DNA of 17,490 bases from Streptomyces thinghirensis (GTDB taxonomy: Bacteria; Actinomycetota; Actinomycetia; Streptomycetales; Streptomycetaceae), in contig JAKFGP010000055.1 of the NCBI GenBank assembly GCA_021502835.1, positions 1 to 17,490 of the forward strand. Direction: 5' to 3'. This document shows positions 1 through 8,559 of this stretch, in pieces. Each line of letters opens with the position of its first letter. Within the stretch, counting starts at the first letter, position 1. Made by a program: the position numbers and the translations under genes. The notes beneath the pieces were generated by a model. The model saw only the letters and a program-made list of their open reading frames with translations, did not search any database and had not been told where the DNA came from.

Positions 1-517
1 GGGCTGTGGAGCAGGTGGCCGCTGTCCGGCACCCGGCCGGTCGATATCGAAGCGGGACGCGTCGGGCCGCTGGGGACGCCAAGCCGGTCGAGGACAGGAT
101 GGCCGACTACCGGGCGCTGCGCACCACAGTGGCCACGGACCAGGGGCCGCTGGCGGTGTACGGGGCCCACCTGGGTTCCGTACAGGTAAACCCCAGGACG
201 GGCTTCTGGACGGACTCGCGGGACCGGAACGCGCGGGCGCTCGGCACGGCCCTCGCCGCCGAGCGGAACGAGCGGGTGGTGCTAGCTCGGCGACCTGAAC
301 GGCACCATGGACGACCGCGCGCTCGGCGGCATCACCTCGCAGCTGCACTCCGTTCAGGACGTGTCCGGTGACGGCTTCGGGTTCACCTGGCCGGCGAAGT
401 TCCCGATGGTGCGGATCGACTACGTCCTGGTCCGCGGCGTGCAGCCGGAGAGCTCGTGGCTGCTGCCGGCCACCGGCAGCGGCCACCGGCCGGTGGCGGC
501 CGGGATCGAGCTGGTGA
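1..517 (+). CDS. Endonuclease/exonuclease/phosphatase family protein, 3' part (5' end outside window)
   Basis: This is the C-terminal part of an EEP-fold (DNase I-like) metal-dependent phosphoesterase. The translation has the core motif GDLNGTMDDRAL (Asp and Asn typical of the metal-binding active site), then GFGFTWP, MVRIDYVLVRG and the terminal SGHRPVAAGIEL, where SDH is usual in this family. Bases 4-60 in a different frame encode SRWPLSGTRPVDI, which also fits the family, so the gene begins upstream of the window. At least two frameshifts are needed: one between about 75 and 100, and one near 288 where an extra T splits the GDLNG motif. The last frame has no stop until 1725, so the true stop is uncertain. 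TGA at 515-517 or 531-533 would be reached after one more shift. Similar Streptomyces proteins are predicted membrane-anchored EEP proteins of unknown substrate. The family call is fairly secure, the substrate is unknown. Confidence 0.72.
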
Positions 518-808
518 ACCGACAACATCGTGACCTCGCACTGTCTGACCGGGCCAGCGGCGAGGCTCGCCCCCCCCCACGGGCGACGGCCCGCCGCGGG
601 AGTGACAGGAAACACCAGACCGTACCCTGCGAACCGTCGATGCCGAGGGCTTCCGTAACCGCCCCACCAGGCAAGACAGTTGGCCGGGCACGCCGCCGGA
701 CCACCTCGCCGCACCGTCGCACCGGAGCGGCCGCGGCTCCGGGCGTGTGCCGACTCCCCGGGGCCCCGCCGAGCACCACGGAGGTGCTGTCTGCTCTTGA
801 TATCGTCA

Positions 809-842
809 CCCCGCAGGGCACCAGCGCCACACCCCTGCGGGG
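809..842. terminator. GC hairpin upstream of the cis-prenyltransferase
   Basis: CCCCGCAGGG (809-818) and its exact complement (833-842) form a 10-bp stem around a 14-base loop. It lies in the otherwise gene-free stretch 518-910, about 70 bases before the next start codon. It could end the upstream EEP transcript or act in the leader of the next gene. Apart from this hairpin and a run of nine C around 570, I see nothing convincing in that stretch. Confidence 0.4.
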
Positions 843-910
843 CGATTGCCACGTGGCTCATCGCCGTCGGAAGGCGTCCGGTCGCTACCGACGAGGTGGA
901 AGGGGTAACC

Positions 911-1691
911 ATGCAGGCGAAGGTACGGGCCGCTCTCGATGCGCTCTTATGAAGCGGCTGGTCAGGGGGTTGGAGGGACGCCCACGCCCCCAGCACATCG
1001 GCATCATGCTCGACGGCAACCGCCGGTGGGCCAGGATGTCGGGCATCGACGACCCACGCGAGAGGCTACCGGGCCGGCGGGGCGAAGGTGCTGGACTTCC
1101 TGCGCTGGTGCGACTCCGCGCAGATCGAGCACGTCACCCTGTTCATGCTCTCCGACGACAACCTCCACCGGCCCGAAGACCAGCTGAACCCGCTCATCGA
1201 CATCATCGCCGAGGTCGTGGAACGGCTCGCCGCACCGGGCAACCCCTGGCGCGTCGAAGCGGTCGGCGCCCTGGACCTGCTGCCCGCCGAGTCCGCCACC
1301 CGCCTCAAGACCGCCACCGCCGCCACCCAGGACCGCAAAGGGCGGCACCAAGGTCGATGTCGCCGTCGGCTACGGAGGCCGACGAGAGATCGTCGACGCC
1401 GTCACGCTCCGCCCCTCACCGAGCACAGCTCCCAGGGCGGGGACATCGACGAGTTCATCGAGACCTTCACCATGGAGCACATCTCCAAGCACCTGTACCT
1501 CCAAGACACGGTCCGAGTCCGACCTCATCATCCGCACCTCCGGCGAACAGCGCCTCTCCGGATTCCTGCTCTGGCAGTCCGCCTACGCCGAAGTCCACTT
1601 CTGCGAGACCTACTGGCCGGACTTCCGCGAGATCGACTTCCTGCGCGCCCTGCGTTCCTACTCCCTGCGCGAACGCCGCTACGGCCGCTGA
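911..1691 (+). CDS. Cis-prenyltransferase (isoprenyl/undecaprenyl diphosphate synthase family)
   Basis: The product should condense isopentenyl diphosphate onto an allylic diphosphate to give a Z-polyprenyl diphosphate, as for lipid carriers. Visible in order: an N-terminal helix, [14 protein letters not shown] (diphosphate-binding signature), [64 protein letters not shown], and the C-terminal [21 protein letters not shown]. The start at 911 is preceded by GGAAGGGG at 5-base spacing, and removing two extra bases near 947-955 gives the family-like LYERLVRGLE. Other breaks are near 1064 (extra A), 1338 (extra A), 1400-1408 (two extra bases, restoring VRSALTEH) and 1512 (extra G). The repaired protein is about 257 residues, normal for the family. 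It is either UppS or one of the paralogues that Streptomyces carry, and sequence alone does not fix chain length. Confidence 0.85.
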
Positions 1692-1714
1692 GCGGCGGTG
1701 TGAAGGCTTCGACG

Positions 1715-1728
1715 GTTTCACGTGAAAC
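1715..1728. other. parS: parS centromere-like site (ParB binding)
   Basis: GTTTCACGTGAAAC is a perfect 14-bp palindrome identical to the Streptomyces/Bacillus parS consensus. It lies in the 101-base gap between two convergent genes. ParB nucleates here and spreads to build the partition complex near the origin. Confidence 0.92.
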
Positions 1729-1732
1729 ATTG

Positions 1733-1769
1733 CCGCGGGCGGGAGACTCCAGGGTCTCCGCCCCCGCGG
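1733..1769. terminator. Bidirectional terminator hairpin between convergent genes
   Basis: Arms 1733-1747 (CCGCGGGCGGGAGAC) and 1754-1769 (GTCTCCGCCCCCGCGG) pair over about 14 bp with one bulge and one mismatch, around a 6-base loop. The position just after the cis-prenyltransferase stop and just before the stop of the converging DUF5324 gene suits a shared terminator. Confidence 0.65.
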
Positions 1770-1792
1770 CGATGTGAAATCGTCAGCGAAGG

Positions 1793-2493
1793 TCAGCGGG
1801 GCTCGTCGCCCTCCGCCGCCTCGTCCTGGGCCTGCTTGGCCTGAACCTCGGGATCGAGGATCGCCTCACCGGTGCCGTCCACCGACGTCAGCCGCCCCGA
1901 CTCGGGTACCTCCGTCGCCTCGGGCGGTTCCACCAGCCAGTCCGGGTTGGCCTGCTTGTCCCACCACTTCCAGGCAGCGAAAGCACCGCCCGCGCGACAC
2001 CCGCCAGCGCCAGAACCTTGGCGATACGCCAGGCCCTCGCCCGACGCTGATGCTTGCGCGTCAGCTTCTGGATCTCCTTGGCCGTGACCTGCCCCCGCAG
2101 CGCGGCCAGTGCGGCGGCACCCCGCGCGGCGGCCTCGTCCCTGACGGGGCCGGCCGCGGCCACCGCCTGCTCGATCCTCGGCCTGGAGTACTCGGCCGCC
2201 TGCCGGGCGGCCAGACGGGCACGGACGGCGGCCTCCTGAGCGGCAGCGTCCATCTTCGGCGGCACATGCGTACGGGCCTGCTCCAGTCGCGGCGCGACAT
2301 GCGCGCCGTACTGGTGACGGGCCTGGCACGCGGCCTGCGACACCTTGGGCGCCAGTCGTCCGCGCGCCTCCTGTGTGTAGTGAGCGGCCCTGTCCTTGGC
2401 CGTGTCGGCGTAGGGCGCCACCACTTCCGCGGCGTGCAGCACGCTGTCCTTCGCCGAACCGGTCGCGGCGCGCACGCTGTCGATGCGGGTCAC
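1793..2493 (-). CDS. DUF5324 family protein
   Basis: A protein of about 233 residues, rich in Ala, Arg and Gln. The GTG start at 2493 has GGAGGAGG 5 to 6 bases upstream. It begins MTRIDSVRAATGSAKDSVLHAA and continues as long amphipathic helices with apolipoprotein- or LEA-like repeated motifs (AKDRAAHYTQEARGR). A basic KLTRKHQRRARAWR segment precedes a hydrophobic stretch (IAKVLALAGVARA...GAFAAWKWW), probably one membrane anchor. The acidic tail runs PNPDWLVEPPEATEVPES to EAAEGDEPR. One frameshift near 1990 falls inside the hydrophobic segment, and two overlapping frames must be joined. The architecture matches the actinobacterial DUF5324 proteins found next to the cyclophilin gene. No biochemical function is known to me. 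It converges on the cis-prenyltransferase and diverges from ppiA. Confidence 0.75.
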
Positions 2494-2805
2494 GGGTTCC
2501 TCCTCCTCGGTGGCGTACGGTAATTCGACTTTCCACCCTTTTACGGATCATGCCTGCGGACGCACTGCCAGGCATGTGAGGGGCGGGCATCCGGGTCATG
2601 GACGATGCCTTCGGGCCCTCTGGGGCAAGTGGTGATGAAGTTGCGGACAAAAGTCGATCAACATCAATAACGGATGAATACCGGGCAACGGGAGCCTGCC
2701 GACGACAATGCCACGGATCGGCGCCCCGCGCTCGTAACCCAGGACTACACGCACCCCCGATCGTGCAAGGATCGACGAGCACGACAGGACGACGGAAGGC
2801 ACGAC
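2494..2805. promoter_or_regulatory. Divergent intergenic region between DUF5324 and ppiA
   Basis: This 312-base gap separates two divergent genes and must hold both promoters. It is locally less GC-rich than its surroundings (2520-2550 and 2637-2680). I could not assign confident -35/-10 pairs and saw no riboswitch or clear operator. Open frames crossing it have poor codon bias and look like shadows. Confidence 0.35.
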
Positions 2806-3336
2806 GTGGCCGAGCAGCTCTACGCCACCCTGAAGACCAACCAGGGCGACATCGAGATCCGGCTTCTTCCGGACTACGCCCCCCGGACGGTCCGGAACTT
2901 CGTCGAGCTCGCCCAGGGCGCCAGAGAATGGACCCACCCCGCCACCGGCGAAAGTCCACCGACAAGCTCTACGACGGCACGTCCTTCCATCGAGTGATCA
3001 GCGGCTTCATGATCCAGGGCGGCGACCCGCTCGGCAGCAGCCGGCGGCCCCGGCTACCAGTTCGAGGACGAGATCCACCCCGACCTCGCCTTCGACAAGC
3101 CCTACCTGATGGCCATGGCCAACGCCGGCCTCGACACCAACGGCTCGCAGTTCTTCATCACCGTCTCCCCGACGACCTGGCTGAACCGCCAGCGCACGAT
3201 CTTCGGCGAGGTGACCGACGCGGCCAGCCAGAAGGTCGTCGACGCCATCGCCATCACCCAGACCAACCCCCGCACCGAACGCCCCCTCAACGACGTCGTC
3301 ATTGAGTCGGTCGTCGTCGAGACCCGCCAGGAATGA
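2806..3336 (+). CDS. ppiA: Cyclophilin-type peptidyl-prolyl cis-trans isomerase
   Basis: A cytoplasmic cyclophilin of about 177 residues that isomerises Xaa-Pro bonds. The GTG start at 2806 follows GGAAGG at a suitable distance and gives MAEQLYATLKTNQGDIEIRL. Family landmarks are APRTVRNFVELAQG, LYDGTSFHRVISGFMIQGGDP (catalytic Arg in FHRV), MAMANAGLDTNGSQFFIT, RQRTIFGEVTD, and the tail VVIESVVVETRQE. There is no signal peptide. Two frameshifts are needed: a missing base near 2953 (GEKSTDKLYDG restored) and an indel near 3043 in the Gly-rich GTGGPGYQFEDE loop. The neighbourhood matches mycobacterial ppiA next to crgA. The gene is followed by tandem hairpins. Confidence 0.93.
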
Positions 3337-3365
3337 TCACCGGCACTGGCCACAAGGACTACCTC

Positions 3366-3420
3366 CCCGCCCGCAGGGCGGGAACCAAACGCCCCGCCCA
3401 TCCGTAAAAAGGGCGGGGCG
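3366..3420. terminator. Two tandem GC hairpins after ppiA
   Basis: Hairpin 1 is CCCGCCC (3366-3372) with GGGCGGG (3376-3382) and a 3-base loop. Hairpin 2 is CGCCCCGCCC (3390-3399) with GGGCGGGGCG (3411-3420), a perfect 10-bp stem with an 11-base A-rich loop. Both are exact inverted repeats. The arms share GCCC/GGGC cores, so alternative pairings between the two are possible. Together they most likely terminate ppiA transcription ahead of the rhomboid gene, which starts at 3464. Confidence 0.65.
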
Positions 3421-3463
3421 GTGCATGTGCCCACACCGCTCACCGGACGACCGAGGGGAAGCC

Positions 3464-4270
3464 ATGGACCACGCGGCAGCCGGCCCACCGGACGCCCAGA
3501 GCACACCCGGCTGCTACCGCCACCCCGACCGGGAGACGGGCATCCGCTGCACCCGCTGCGAACGTCCCATCTGCACGGACTGCATGGTGAACGCATCCGT
3601 CGGCTTCCACTGCCCCGACTGCGCGAGCGGCCGCACCGGCGGCGGACCGGCCCCGGCCGCGTCCCGGCCGCGCACCCTGGCCGGAGGTACCGTCGCCGCC
3701 GACCCCCACCTCCTCACCAAGATCCTCATCGGGATCAACGTCGCGGTGTTCATCGCCGTACACGCCCTGTCGGAGTCCTTCCTGGACGGCATGGTCCTGG
3801 TCGGTCAATGGCCTCCCGCCCCCTACTACATCCCGAACGAGGGCGTCGCTGAGGGCGAGTGGTACCGCCTGGTGACGACCATGTTCACCCACGAGGAAAT
3901 CTGGCACCTCGGCTTCAACATGCTGAGCCTCTGGTTCCTCGGCGGCCCCCTGGGAGCGGCCCTCGGCAGAGCCCGCTACCTCACCCTCACCTCGTCTCGG
4001 GCCCTGGCCGGCAGCGCGCTCACCTATCTGCTGGCCTCGCCCACCCAGGCCACCCTCGGTGCCTCCGGCGCGGTCTTCGGCCTCTTCGGCGCCACCGCCG
4101 CACTCGTCCGCCGCCTCAACGCCGACATGCGGCCGATCGTCATCCTCTTGGTGATCAACCTGGTCTTCACCTTCACCTGGGCCAACATCGCCTGGCAGGC
4201 CCACGTCGGCGGCCTCGTCGCCGGCGCCGCGATCGGCTACGCCATGCTCCACGCCCCGCGCGAGCGGTGA
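3464..4270 (+). CDS. Rhomboid family intramembrane serine protease with N-terminal zinc-binding segment
   Basis: A 268-residue membrane protein. Residues about 16-50 hold paired cysteines and histidines (CYRHPDRETGIRCTRCERPICTDC...FHCPDC), a B-box-like zinc-binding module common in actinobacterial rhomboids. The rhomboid core follows: a first membrane segment (ILIGINVAVFIAVHAL), the WYRLVTTMFTHEEIWHLGFNMLSLWFLG loop and helix with the conserved His and Asn, the catalytic Ser in GASGAVFG (Ser201), and the catalytic His in AWQAHVGGL (His247). Such proteases cut transmembrane substrates inside the bilayer. The ATG at 3464 is preceded by GAGGGGAAG. The frame is open throughout, but 3985-4003 reads TLTSSRALAG where relatives have a hydrophobic LYLVSALAG-like helix, suggesting a compensating indel pair. 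The substrate is unknown. Confidence 0.93.
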   Translation: MDHAAAGPPDAQSTPGCYRHPDRETGIRCTRCERPICTDCMVNASVGFHCPDCASGRTGGGPAPAASRPRTLAGGTVAADPHLLTKILIGINVAVFIAVHALSESFLDGMVLVGQWPPAPYYIPNEGVAEGEWYRLVTTMFTHEEIWHLGFNMLSLWFLGGPLGAALGRARYLTLTSSRALAGSALTYLLASPTQATLGASGAVFGLFGATAALVRRLNADMRPIVILLVINLVFTFTWANIAWQAHVGGLVAGAAIGYAMLHAPRER

Positions 4271-4276
4271 GCGCTC

Positions 4277-4354
4277 GTGCAGTACGGCACCTGCGCGCTG
4301 GTCCTCGTGGCCGTCGTCGGCCTGACCCTGTTGAGAACCGCCCAGCTCACCTGA
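4277..4354 (+). CDS. Possible 25-residue hydrophobic small protein
   Basis: A short frame directly after the rhomboid stop: GTG at 4277, with GGTGAG a few bases upstream overlapping the rhomboid stop. It encodes a Tyr/Cys-containing N-terminus and one membrane-length run (CALVLVAVVGLTLL) followed by RTAQLT and a TGA. Codon usage is strongly G/C-ending, as in real genes here, and the translation reads like a single-pass membrane peptide. It is too short for firm support. It could be a translationally coupled companion of the rhomboid protease or an accidental extension. Confidence 0.35.
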   Translation: MQYGTCALVLVAVVGLTLLRTAQLT

Positions 4355-4361
4355 GCACGCG

Positions 4362-4564
4362 TTGTCCACAGCGGGTGGCGGATCTTGTGCACAGCGTGTG
4401 GGAACAGTGTGCCCCCTGTAGCTGACTTGGGTTTCCGCAGGTCAGACAGGGGGGCGAACGTGCTCGGTTGCCGGTACTTCCGTCACACCGGCGTCAATGC
4501 CCAGTGGGTTATCCACAGATCGTCTTTTCTTTTCCCACACCGTGTGGACAACGCCTGTGGATAA
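4362..4564. promoter_or_regulatory. Cluster of DnaA boxes outside oriC
   Basis: Four 9-mers match DnaA-box consensus exactly: TTGTCCACA at 4362-4370 (+), TTATCCACA at 4509-4517 (+), and the complements TGTGGACAA at 4543-4551 and TGTGGATAA at 4556-4564. A fifth, TTGTGCACA at 4385-4393, differs by one base. Weaker TTCCCACA-type sites lie at 4397-4405 and 4531-4539. The first half points right and the last pair points left. No dnaA, dnaN or rpmH gene is in the window, so this is not the origin itself. It is a likely DnaA-binding or titration region, or an operator for crgA, whose 3' end lies 25 bases away. Confidence 0.8.
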
Positions 4565-4588
4565 CTCCGTGGATAGCCCTGGGGAGAG

Positions 4589-4843
4589 CTACTTCCACTG
4601 CGTCGAGACACCGAATCCCGCGGCGATGAAACCGAAGCCCACCACGATGTTCCAGTTGCCCAGCGCGTCGATGGGCAGTGAACCGTCGGTGACGTAGAAG
4701 ACGACGATCCAGGCGAGGCCGATGACGAACATGGCCAGCATGACGGGTGCCACCCAGCTGCGGCTGGTCAGCTTGATGCTGGTCGTCTGCTTCGACGGCG
4801 GCGGCGTGTAGTCGGCCTTCTTGCGGATACGTGACTTCGGCAC
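4589..4843 (-). CDS. crgA: Cell division protein CrgA
   Basis: An intact 84-residue protein with the full CrgA plan. The basic N-terminus [16 protein letters not shown] is followed by two membrane helices (residues about 31-54, [20 protein letters not shown], and 64-83, [15 protein letters not shown]) separated by a short outer loop [11 protein letters not shown], ending STQWK. In Streptomyces CrgA coordinates septation in aerial hyphae and influences FtsZ turnover. In mycobacteria it bridges FtsZ, FtsQ, FtsI and CwsA. The GTG start at 4843 is preceded by AGGAGA. It is divergent from the DUF881 operon. Its 3' end abuts the DnaA-box cluster. This is one of few genes here with no frameshift. 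Confidence 0.97.
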   Translation of the reverse strand: MPKSRIRKKADYTPPPSKQTTSIKLTSRSWVAPVMLAMFVIGLAWIVVFYVTDGSLPIDALGNWNIVVGFGFIAAGFGVSTQWK

Positions 4844-4898
4844 GAGGGTCTCTCCTGTCGATGCGCTGCGTGGCCGCGCAGGGAACGGGGTCGGGGAC

Positions 4899-4929
4899 TC
4901 TGAGGCGCTCCCCGGGCGTCCGTTAGCGT
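4899..4929 (+). promoter_or_regulatory. Candidate promoter for the DUF881-sortase operon
   Basis: TAGCGT at 4924-4929 fits the TAnnnT -10 form of vegetative Streptomyces promoters and lies about 37 bases before the TTG start at 4966. The -35 side (around 4899-4906, CTCTGAGG) is weak. The gap also has to hold the crgA promoter on the other strand, which I could not assign. Confidence 0.3.
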
Positions 4930-4965
4930 AGTGCTTCCGTGGCGCCGAAGGAGATAAGGGGTACG

Positions 4966-5748
4966 TTGAGCAATTCTGCCGACTCCCCCGGGACGGGATC
5001 CAGCCCTGCCCGCAGGCGCCGATTCCGGCCCGTGCGCGTACTCACGGCGGCCGTCTTCGCTCTGGCGGGACTCATATTCTTCACCAGCTTCCATACCGCC
5101 AAGGGCACCAATATCCGCACGGACGCCTCTTTGCTCAAGTTGTCCGATCTCATCCATGAGCGCAGTGGGGAGAACGGTGAGCTGGAGGAGTCCAACGCGG
5201 CTCTGCGCGACGAGATCGACGCGCTCGCCGAGCGCGACAACGGGAGTACGAAGGCGGAGGCGGACAAGCTCGCGGCGCTGGAGAAGAAGGCGGGCACCCA
5301 GAAGCTGAAGGGGCGAGTCGATCTCGGTCACGCTCGACGACGCCCCGCCGGACGCCACCGCCAAGCTCCCCGGCTACCCGGAGCCCGAGCCCGACTACCT
5401 GGTGATCCACCAGCAGGATCTGCAGGCCGTGGTGAACGCGCTGTGGCAGGGGCGGCGCCGAGGGCATCAAGGTCATGGACCAGCGGCTGATCTCCACCAG
5501 CGCGGTGCGCTGTGTGGGCAACACCCTGATCCTCCAGGGGCCGGGTCTACTCACCCCCGTACAAGATCCAGGCGGTGGGCGATCCGGAGCGGCTGAAGGA
5601 AGCGCTGGCCGCGTCCCCGGCGATCCAGAACTACATGGTGTACGTGAACGTCTACGGGCTGGGCTGGAAGGTCGAGGACGAGGGGCGGGTGACGCTGCCG
5701 GGCTACTCGGGCACGGCTGACCTGCACTATGCCCAGCCTGTGGATTGA
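4966..5748 (+). CDS. DUF881 family membrane protein
   Basis: About 260 residues. The basic Arg-rich N-terminus ([12 protein letters not shown]) leads to one membrane helix ([18 protein letters not shown]), a coiled-coil region ([35 protein letters not shown]), then the DUF881 fold: [67 protein letters not shown] and a C-terminal [12 protein letters not shown]. This is the Streptomyces counterpart of mycobacterial Rv0012, the gene next to crgA. Function is not firmly known, though the coiled coil resembles divisome bitopic proteins. I prefer TTG at 4966 (AAGGGG just upstream) to GTG at 4939. Three frameshifts near 5310, 5450 and 5539 are each an extra G in a GGGG run, and removing one G each time restores the family sequence. 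Confidence 0.88.
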
Positions 5749-5752
5749 CGCC

Positions 5753-5780
5753 TTTCCGGAGGGCCCCGCGCCGTTAGTCT
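5753..5780 (+). promoter_or_regulatory. Weak candidate internal promoter
   Basis: TTTCCG (5753-5758) and TAGTCT (5775-5780) are spaced 16 bases apart in the 81-base gap after DUF881. The -10 has the TAnnnT form and the -35 is poor. It could give the trpG-sortase part of the operon its own transcript. Confidence 0.25.
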
Positions 5781-5829
5781 GGTGCGGTACGGCGTGAGTC
5801 TGGCGCCGTGGTGCGACGGAAGGGACGGC

Positions 5830-7020
<1,191 letters not shown>

Positions 7021-7024
<4 letters not shown>

Positions 7025-7680
7025 TCGCCAGCCGGGCGATCGGTGAGGTCTTCATCACGACCGGCGTGCTGATGCTGCTGTTCGTCACGTACCAGCTGTG
7101 GTGGACGAACGTGCGGGCACAGGCGCAGGCGGACAAGGCGGCGAGCAGCCTCCAGGACGACTGGGCGAGCGGCAAGCGGAACCCGGGGACGTTCGAGCCG
7201 GGGCAGGGGTTCGCGCTGCTGCACATTCCCAAGCTGGACGTCGTGGTGCCGATCGCGGAGGGCATCGACGACAAGAAGGTCCTGGACCGGGGCATGGTCG
7301 GGCACTACGCCGAGGGCGCGCTGAAGACGGCGATGCCGGAGGCGAAGACGGGCAACTTCGGGCTGGCGGGGCATCGCAACACGCATGGCGAACCGTTCCG
7401 GTACATCAACAAGCTGAGCCCGGGCGATCCGATCGTCGTCGAGACGCAGGACGAGTACTTCGTCTACAAGATGGCGTCGATCCTGCCGGTGACGTCGCCG
7501 AGCAACGTCAGCGTCCTCGACCCGGTGCCGAAGCAGTCGGGTTTCACCGGTCCCGGCCGCTACATCACCCTCACCACCTGCACGCCGGAGTTCACGAGCA
7601 AGTACCGGATGATCGTCTGGGGCAAGATGGTCGAGGAACGGCCGCGCAGCAAGGGCAAGCCGGATGCGCTCGTCAGTTAA
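7021..7680 (+). CDS. srtE1: Class E sortase (first of two)
   Basis: An intact 219-residue transpeptidase with an N-terminal membrane anchor (residues 7-28, IGEVFITTGVLMLLFVTYQLWW), a linker, and the sortase beta-barrel facing outward. Catalytic residues are His118 (LAGHRNTHGEPFRYINKL), Cys187 (ITLTTCTP) and Arg196 (SKYRMIVWG). Class E enzymes are housekeeping sortases of high-GC actinobacteria. They prefer LAXTG-type signals and in Streptomyces anchor long chaplins needed for aerial growth. Start GTG 7021 overlaps the upstream stop. Synteny suggests equivalence to S. coelicolor SrtE1, but the number is by position only. No chaplin or LAXTG substrate gene lies nearby. Confidence 0.93.
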
Positions 7681-7693
7681 GGGCGGATGACCA

Positions 7694-8468
7694 GTGGCAG
7701 CGACCACCGACACGGAGCACGAAGAGCAGACCGGCGCGGACGGCCCACCGGAGCCCGCGGCACGCCGCCGCGGTCGCGGCCCGGGGCGGATCGTCGCGCT
7801 GGCCGTCAGCGTCTTCGGTGAACTCCTGATCACCGCCGGGCCTGGTGCTCGGCCTGTTCGTCGTCTACTCCCTGTGGTGGACGAACGTGGTCGCCGACCG
7901 CGCGGCGGACGCGCAGGCCGACAAGGTCCGCGACAACTGGGCCGAGGACCGGGTCGGTCCGGACGGTCCGGGGCAGCTGGACACCAGGGCGGGCATCGGC
8001 TTCCTGCACGTGCCGGCGATGGGGAACGGCGACATCCTGGTGGAGAAGGGCACGTCGATGAAGATCCTCAACGACGGCGTGGCCGGCTACTACACCGACC
8101 CGGTCAAGTCGGCGCTGCCGACCTCGGGCAAGAAGGGCAACTTCTCGCTGGCGGCGCACCGGGACGGGCACGGGGCGAAGTTCCACAACATCGACAAGAT
8201 CGAGAAGGGCGACCCGATCGTCTTCGAGACGAAGGACAAGTGGTACGTCTACAAGACCTACGCGGTCCTTCCCGAGACGTCGAAGTTCAACGTCAAGGTC
8301 CTCGACGCGGTCCCCGAGGAGTCCGGCAGGAAGAAGGCCGGCCACTACATCACGCTGACGACCTGCACACCGGTGTACACGAGCCGGTACCGGTACGTGG
8401 TGTGGGGGGAGCTGGTGCGCACGGAGAAGGTGGACGGGGAGCGGACGCCGCCGGAGGAACTGCGCTGA
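7694..8468 (+). CDS. srtE2: Class E sortase (second of two)
   Basis: About 257 residues after repair. A charged cytoplasmic N-terminus (TEHEEQTGADGPPEPAARRRGRG) leads to one membrane helix (IVALAVSVFGELLITAGLVLGLFVVYSLWW) and the sortase domain with FLHVPAMG, the His in SLAAHRDGHGAKFHNIDKI, the Cys in ITLTTCTPVYT, and the Arg in SRYRYVVWGEL. It parallels the upstream sortase from GELLITAG onward, so the pair arose by tandem duplication and diverged (AAHRDGHG against AGHRNTHG). GTG 7694 is 13 bases after the preceding stop. A frameshift near 7841 (extra G within the membrane helix) must be removed. It is the last gene of the operon, and its stop codon runs into a terminator stem. Confidence 0.93.
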
Positions 8469-8547
8469 CTGACCTCCTCGCGGGAGGTCAGTCCTCTAGT
8501 ATGACGGAGGCCCGAAGCCGCAACTTCTCTCTGCGGCTTCGGGCCTC
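8467..8547. terminator. Double terminator between convergent sortase and nuclease genes
   Basis: The first stem pairs GACTGACCTCC (8467-8477) with GGAGGTCAGTC (8483-8493), 11 perfect pairs with a 5-base loop. The second pairs GAGGCCCGAAGCCGCA (8507-8522) with TGCGGCTTCGGGCCTC (8532-8547), 16 perfect pairs with a 9-base pyrimidine-rich loop, followed by TTG. It separates transcription of the sortase operon from the opposing nuclease gene and would act on both strands. Confidence 0.88.
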
Positions 8548-8559
8548 TTGCCGTGCGGC

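Noticed and set aside
849..856. CCACGTGG as a second parS
   Set aside because: Shares only the CACGTG core. The flanks lack GTTT/AAAC.
518..910. Hidden gene in the gap before the cis-prenyltransferase
   Set aside because: Open frames there have mixed third-base composition and low-complexity Arg/Pro/Ala products, with no motif.
307..1725. 472-residue plus-strand open frame
   Set aside because: It crosses parts of two real genes in the wrong frame, is Arg/Pro/Ala-rich, and stays open only because GC-rich DNA lacks stops.
4362..4564. oriC proper
   Set aside because: Only about five good boxes, and no dnaA, dnaN or rpmH beside it. Streptomyces oriC holds many more boxes between dnaA and dnaN.
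5310..5540. Programmed frameshifting in DUF881
   Set aside because: Three G-run insertions in one gene and the same pattern in most other genes point to read errors. No slippery site plus structure recurs at homologous places.
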